Below, in pieces: positions 60,422 through 64,000 of a stretch of 64,000 nucleotides of DNA. Positions within the stretch are counted from its first letter, which is position 1. The number at the start of each line of letters is the position of its first letter. The notes below the pieces were generated by a model, which searched no databases, was not told where the DNA came from, and was given only the letters and a program-made list of their open reading frames with translations. Both the position numbers and the translations under genes were made by a program. Location: assembly GCF_000067165.1 (NCBI RefSeq), contig NC_010162.1, forward strand, positions 62,001-126,000, in the 5' to 3' direction. This stretch comes from Sorangium cellulosum So ce56. Its GTDB lineage: Bacteria > Myxococcota_A > Polyangia > Polyangiales > Polyangiaceae.

Positions 60422-61333
60422 ATGGACGCGTCGCTGCTCCCCGCGCTCGAGGACGTGCTGATGGTCGCCCGCTCGGGCTCGGTCGCCGAGGCGGCGCGGC
60501 GGCTGCACAAGACGCCGTCGGCGATCAGCCAGCAGGTGCGCCGGGTGGAGGAGCGCTTCGGGGTGGCGCTGTTCGAGCGCGACGGGCGCGGCGTGCGGCT
60601 GAGCCCGGCCGGCGAGGCGGCGCTCGGCGCGATCACGCGGCTGTTCGACCAGGCGGAGGGGGTGTTCGAGCTGCTCTCGGAGCTGGCGGGGGAGCCGTCG
60701 ACGACCCTGCGCGTGGCGGCCAGCGACTACCTCGGCAAGGGGCTGCTCGTGCCGGTGATCCGCCAGATGCTCGAGAAGCGCGCGCCGGTGCGGTTCGCGA
60801 TCACGACGGCGAACTCGGTCGACGCCGCGCGGGGGGTGGAGCGCGGCGAGGTGGATCTTGGCCTCGCGTCGGCGTCCTCGGCGGGCGGCGACCTCGTGAA
60901 GCAGCCGCTGTTCGTGCAGCCGTTCCTCTGGGTGGGGCCGCGGCTCAAGGGCACGGCGCCGGCGCTGCGCGAGCGGCTCCGGCACGAGCCGCTGCTCCGG
61001 CTGGCGCCCGGCAGCGTGGGGCGGCGGATGCTCGACGCGTACCTGGATCGCGAGCGGATCCGGCCCATCTCGACGATCGACGTGTCGAGCGTGTCGCTCC
61101 TCGTCTCGTACGTCTCCGGCGGGCTCGGCATCGGCCTCGCGCCGGCGCTCGCGCTGACCGAGGTTGCGCGCTCGCGGCTCGACGTCGAGGTCGCGGAGGT
61201 CGACCCGCTGCCCGTCGAGCTGATGACGCGCGAGAATTTCCGGCGCAACCCGATCGTCGAGCGCTTCGTCGAGCGGCTCGCCGCCGAGGGGCGCCGCGCG
61301 GAGCAGCGGACGCGCGCGCTCCTCGGCGGCTGA
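60422..61333 (+). CDS. LysR-family transcriptional regulator
   Basis: A 303-residue LTTR. The N-terminal winged HTH is clear (VARSGSVAEAARRLHKTPSAISQQVRRVEERFGVALFERDGRGVRLSPAGEAAL, about 15-67), followed by the substrate-binding domain with DYLGKGLLVPVIRQML and SYVSGGLGIGLAPALAL. It is transcribed away from leuCD with 220 bases between, the standard LTTR layout, so leuCD is the likely target. The co-inducer could be a leucine intermediate such as isopropylmalate, by analogy only. Confidence 0.92.
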   Translation: MDASLLPALEDVLMVARSGSVAEAARRLHKTPSAISQQVRRVEERFGVALFERDGRGVRLSPAGEAALGAITRLFDQAEGVFELLSELAGEPSTTLRVAASDYLGKGLLVPVIRQMLEKRAPVRFAITTANSVDAARGVERGEVDLGLASASSAGGDLVKQPLFVQPFLWVGPRLKGTAPALRERLRHEPLLRLAPGSVGRRMLDAYLDRERIRPISTIDVSSVSLLVSYVSGGLGIGLAPALALTEVARSRLDVEVAEVDPLPVELMTRENFRRNPIVERFVERLAAEGRRAEQRTRALLGG

Positions 61334-61457
61334 CGCCGCGCGAGGCGCGCCGCCGCCCGTCAGGTGGACGGGGGCGCGACACGAGGGCTCGCTCCGTCGA
61401 CCGGAGCGCGCGCCCTGGGGCGCCAGAGCGACGGTCGGCGCGGCCGGCCTGCGCGGC

Positions 61458-63002
61458 TCAGGGCTCGCGCGTGTTGCCGCGCGTGTCCTTCAGCATCACG
61501 TCGTGGACGCCGCCCTCGTGGATGCTCACCGCGGACGCGACGGTCAGGCGCGCGCGCATGTACAGGTCGCGCAGCGAGGTGGCGCCGCAGTTGCACATCG
61601 TCGAGCGAACCTTGGCGAGGGTGACGTCGAGGTTGTCCTTCAGCTTGCCGGCGTACGGCACGTAGCTGTCGACGCCCTCCTCGAACTCGAGCTGATCCTT
61701 CTTCTTGCTGGTATCGCCGTGGTCGTAGCGCTGCCAGTTGCGCGCGCGGTTGCTCCCTTCACCCCAGTACTCCTTCATGAACTGGTTGTTCACGCGGACC
61801 TTGCGCCCGGGCGACTCGTCGAAGCGCGCGAAGTAGCGGCCCATCATGACGAAGTCGGCGCCCATCGCGAGGGCGATGGTGATGTGGTAGTCCTGGCTGA
61901 TGCCGCCGTCGGAGCAGATCGGCACGTAGACGCCGGTCCGCTGGAAGTACTCGTCGCGCGCCTTGGCCACCTCGATGACGGCCGACGCCTGGCCGCGGCC
62001 GATCCCCTTCTGCTCGCGCGTGATGCAGATCGAGCCGCCGCCGATGCCGACCTTGACGAAGTCCGCGCCGGCCTCGACCAGGTAGAGGAAGCCCTCGCGA
62101 TCGACCACGTTGCCGGCGCCGACATAGGCCGGCTTGCCGAGCGACTTCACGAAGGCGATGGTGTCGCCCTGCCACTCGGAGTAGCCGTCCGACGAGTCGA
62201 TACAGAGCACGTCGGCGCCCGCCTCCACGAGCGCCGGCACGCGCTCTCTGTAGTCGCGCGAGTTGATGCCGGCGCCGACGATGAGGCGCTTCTCGTGATC
62301 CACGTTCTCGAGCGGGTGCGCCTGGTGCGACTCGTAGTCCTTGCGAAACACCAGGTACTGGAGGTGCTGTCGCTCGTCGATGACGGGCAGGGTGTTGAGC
62401 TTGTGACGCCAGATGAGCTCATTCGCCTCCTGCAGATCGAGGCCGACCTTCCCGCAGTGGATCGACTTGAACGGCGTCATGATCTCGCGCACCGGCGTGC
62501 TCAGCGGCGTCTTGCCGAGCCGGTAATCGCGGCTCGTGATGATGCCGACGAACCTGCCCGTGGGCGTGCCGTCCTCGGTGATCGCAATCGTGGAGTGGCC
62601 CGTGCGATCGGTGAGCGCGAGCACGTCGCCGAGCGTCGCGTCGGGGCGCAGGTTCGAGTCGCTCACGACGAACCCGGCCTTGTAGTTCTTCACGCGCCGC
62701 ACCATGGCGGCTTCCTCCTCGATGCCCTGCGAGCCGTACACGAACGACAGGCCGCCGCAGCGCGCGAGCGCGATCGCGAGCTCGGCGCCCGAGACCGACT
62801 GCATCATCGCGCTGGTGACCGGCACGCTGATCGTGAGCGGCGCGAGCCTCGGATCCGGCGGCGTCGCGCCCGGATCGGCCTTGAACCGGACGACAGGAGC
62901 CGTGAGATCGACGTTCGAGGGGACGCAGTCCTTCGTCGTCAGATTCGGGACGAGCAGGTACTCGCCAAACGTCCTGCTCGGCTCATCGTAGATGAATGCC
63001 AT
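61458..63002 (-). CDS. guaB: IMP dehydrogenase
   Basis: A 514-residue IMPDH oxidising IMP to XMP, the committed step to GMP. A (beta/alpha)8 barrel is interrupted by a CBS pair (about 105-235; [37 protein letters not shown]). The catalytic Cys lies in [20 protein letters not shown], where many enzymes have GSICTTR with G-V-G-x-P after it; this form matches the variant clade. The flap [10 protein letters not shown] and the substrate-binding [10 protein letters not shown] are present. AGGAG ribosome site before the ATG at 63002. Confidence 0.92.
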   Translation of the reverse strand: MAFIYDEPSRTFGEYLLVPNLTTKDCVPSNVDLTAPVVRFKADPGATPPDPRLAPLTISVPVTSAMMQSVSGAELAIALARCGGLSFVYGSQGIEEEAAMVRRVKNYKAGFVVSDSNLRPDATLGDVLALTDRTGHSTIAITEDGTPTGRFVGIITSRDYRLGKTPLSTPVREIMTPFKSIHCGKVGLDLQEANELIWRHKLNTLPVIDERQHLQYLVFRKDYESHQAHPLENVDHEKRLIVGAGINSRDYRERVPALVEAGADVLCIDSSDGYSEWQGDTIAFVKSLGKPAYVGAGNVVDREGFLYLVEAGADFVKVGIGGGSICITREQKGIGRGQASAVIEVAKARDEYFQRTGVYVPICSDGGISQDYHITIALAMGADFVMMGRYFARFDESPGRKVRVNNQFMKEYWGEGSNRARNWQRYDHGDTSKKKDQLEFEEGVDSYVPYAGKLKDNLDVTLAKVRSTMCNCGATSLRDLYMRARLTVASAVSIHEGGVHDVMLKDTRGNTREP

Positions 63003-63175
63003 GTCGGCTCCTAGTGCAAGGATCCCCGGCTGTCAAACGCGAGCGGCGCCGCTCTCCCATGAAAGTCGTGTGATATCGATGGCTTGCGGGGGCAACGGCG
63101 GGCTCTGAAGGGCGGCGCGAGGGGCGAGGCGACCGGGGCTCGGCCGCCCGCCAGCGTCGCGGCGAGGCGGTGCAG

Positions 63176-63200
63176 GAGCCCGGGCAGGAGGACCGGGCTC
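63176..63200. repeat. Small GC hairpin after the AraC/GyrI-like gene
   Basis: GAGCCCGG (63176-63183), a 9-base loop and CCGGGCTC (63193-63200), 14 bases past the minus-strand stop at 63214. No T-run; may be a Rho-assisted 3' structure. Confidence 0.4.
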
Positions 63201-63213
63201 CCCGGGGCCGGAG

Positions 63214-64000
63214 CTAGAGCGGGCGCACCGGCAAGCAGAGCTCGCAGCGGAAGTTGTGGGTCTTGGGATCGTGGAACTCGCCCCGGTAGAGCTCGAAGCA
63301 GGGCCGATGGTCGGGCTGATCGCCGCTCTCAGGGAGCCACTTCCCGAAGAGCTGGTCCCAGGCGGAGCCGATCGCGCGCGCGTCGCCGACCCACGCGCCC
63401 GCGGCGTACTTGCCGCCGGCGATGTCGGTCACGTTGACGTCGCCGTCCGCCTTGAAGTCCTGCGGGATCACGATGGCGGCGTCGAGGCGGCACTTGGCAG
63501 GCTCGGTGACCTTGGGGTTGTCGTGCGCGATGCTGAGGCAGATGCGGTCCGGGGTCCACAGATCGCGCGCGCTGGCCCAGCGGACGAGCCGTTGCCAGGC
63601 CTCGCCGACGCTCCCTTCCGGGCCATAGGGGCCGACGTTTCGGACATAGGCCACGTGGTAGCTCGGCAGGGTCTTCACGGTCACGTTCATGATCTCCTCC
63701 TCGTCCTGGCGGGCGTCCGTGCCCGACGAGGAGGCATCTTGGTCGGGCGCGCAGGCCGCTGCTTTGCACGGGTTGCGCTCGACTTGACCCGGCTTGCGAT
63801 CCGCTTGCCGCGCGTTGCGCTCGTCCGTGGCGCCACCGTTGCGCCACGCGGAGGCGCTCATGCCGAAGCGCTCCTTGAAGGCGCGCGCGAAGGCGCTCGC
63901 CGAGCTGAAGCCGTTCTCGAGGGCGATCTCGAGGATGTCGGCGTGCGGCCGCTGCACGAGGTGGCTCGCCGCGGTCTCGAGGCGCGTTCGCTGGATGAAC
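63214..64000 (-). CDS. Partial AraC-family regulator with GyrI-like effector domain
   Basis: The 3' 262 codons of a gene entering from the right edge. The beginning shows the second HTH of an AraC domain (LETAASHLVQRPHADILEIALENGFSSASAFARAFKERFGMSASAWR). A charged linker follows, then a GyrI-like/AraC effector-binding domain (NVTVKTLPSYHVAYVRNVGPYG... to PVRPL, about 150 residues) with CFELYRGEF near the end. Such Rob/SoxS-like proteins bind hydrophobic ligands or drugs. The usual first HTH and the start codon lie beyond 64000. An internal GTG at 63957 is not the start. Confidence 0.88.
   Translation of the reverse strand, partial: FIQRTRLETAASHLVQRPHADILEIALENGFSSASAFARAFKERFGMSASAWRNGGATDERNARQADRKPGQVERNPCKAAACAPDQDASSSGTDARQDEEEIMNVTVKTLPSYHVAYVRNVGPYGPEGSVGEAWQRLVRWASARDLWTPDRICLSIAHDNPKVTEPAKCRLDAAIVIPQDFKADGDVNVTDIAGGKYAAGAWVGDARAIGSAWDQLFGKWLPESGDQPDHRPCFELYRGEFHDPKTHNFRCELCLPVRPL

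Overview
The window is very GC-rich, and its codons almost always end in G or C. Its gene families point to a large-genome myxobacterium of the Sorangium/Polyangium type. Supporting features are secreted proteins ending in MYXO-CTERM-like tags (Cys, hydrophobic helix, Arg cluster), DUF4215 'myxo-disulfide' Cys repeats, thrombospondin type-3 calcium repeats, Gly-rich lipoprotein linkers, a Ser/Thr kinase with TPR/PEGA-like partners, a CBM3 cellulose-binding protein, and many small lipoproteins. No rRNA, tRNA, CRISPR array or intact transposase was found. Identifications come from reading motifs; no searches were run.

Layout. 1-2.6 kb: minus-strand PlsC acyltransferase, GNAT and SDR genes, with a partial arginase-like gene at the edge. 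2.7-6.5 kb: beta-oxidation operon fadI-fadJ, closed by a CGCAAAG inverted repeat; a second copy of that repeat lies at 7.1 kb. 6.6-12.9 kb: two tiny coupled lipoproteins, a GCS2-CBS fusion, an outer-membrane protein, an acidic-tailed membrane protein and a GT-C glycosyltransferase. 13-17.7 kb: two large secreted proteins, one a probable pseudo-glycosidase and one a five-module amidohydrolase. 17.8-25.6 kb: a kinase/PEGA/beta-propeller operon, a cyclic-nucleotide-binding protein and a dienelactone hydrolase. 26.7-33.5 kb: aminotransferase, CBM3 protein, SRPBCC protein, an 18-bp tandem array, a monooxygenase-TetR operon with a clear palindromic operator, and Hsp33. 33.7-39.8 kb: OmpA/TSP3 protein followed by a 1419-residue TSP3 repeat protein. 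40-44.1 kb: superoxide dismutase, GNAT, and the two arginine genes of the N-acetylcitrulline route.

44.3-50 kb: a structured leader with an intrinsic terminator in front of a DUF1330-like gene, a lipoprotein followed by a frameshifted gene, and an AddA/RecB-type helicase-nuclease. 50-53.4 kb: a translationally coupled cassette of two UbiA prenyltransferases, an unknown protein and a lycopene-cyclase-like membrane protein, which is the best candidate here for an undescribed pathway. 53.4-55.7 kb: a damaged GH31 glycosidase lying between the cassette and a duplicated fragment of its last gene. 55.8-58.1 kb: a Cys-rich repeat protein and a second short-repeat cluster sharing a 15-bp core with the one at 30 kb. 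58.1-64 kb: leuCD with a divergent LysR gene, an IMP dehydrogenase and a partial AraC/GyrI-like regulator.
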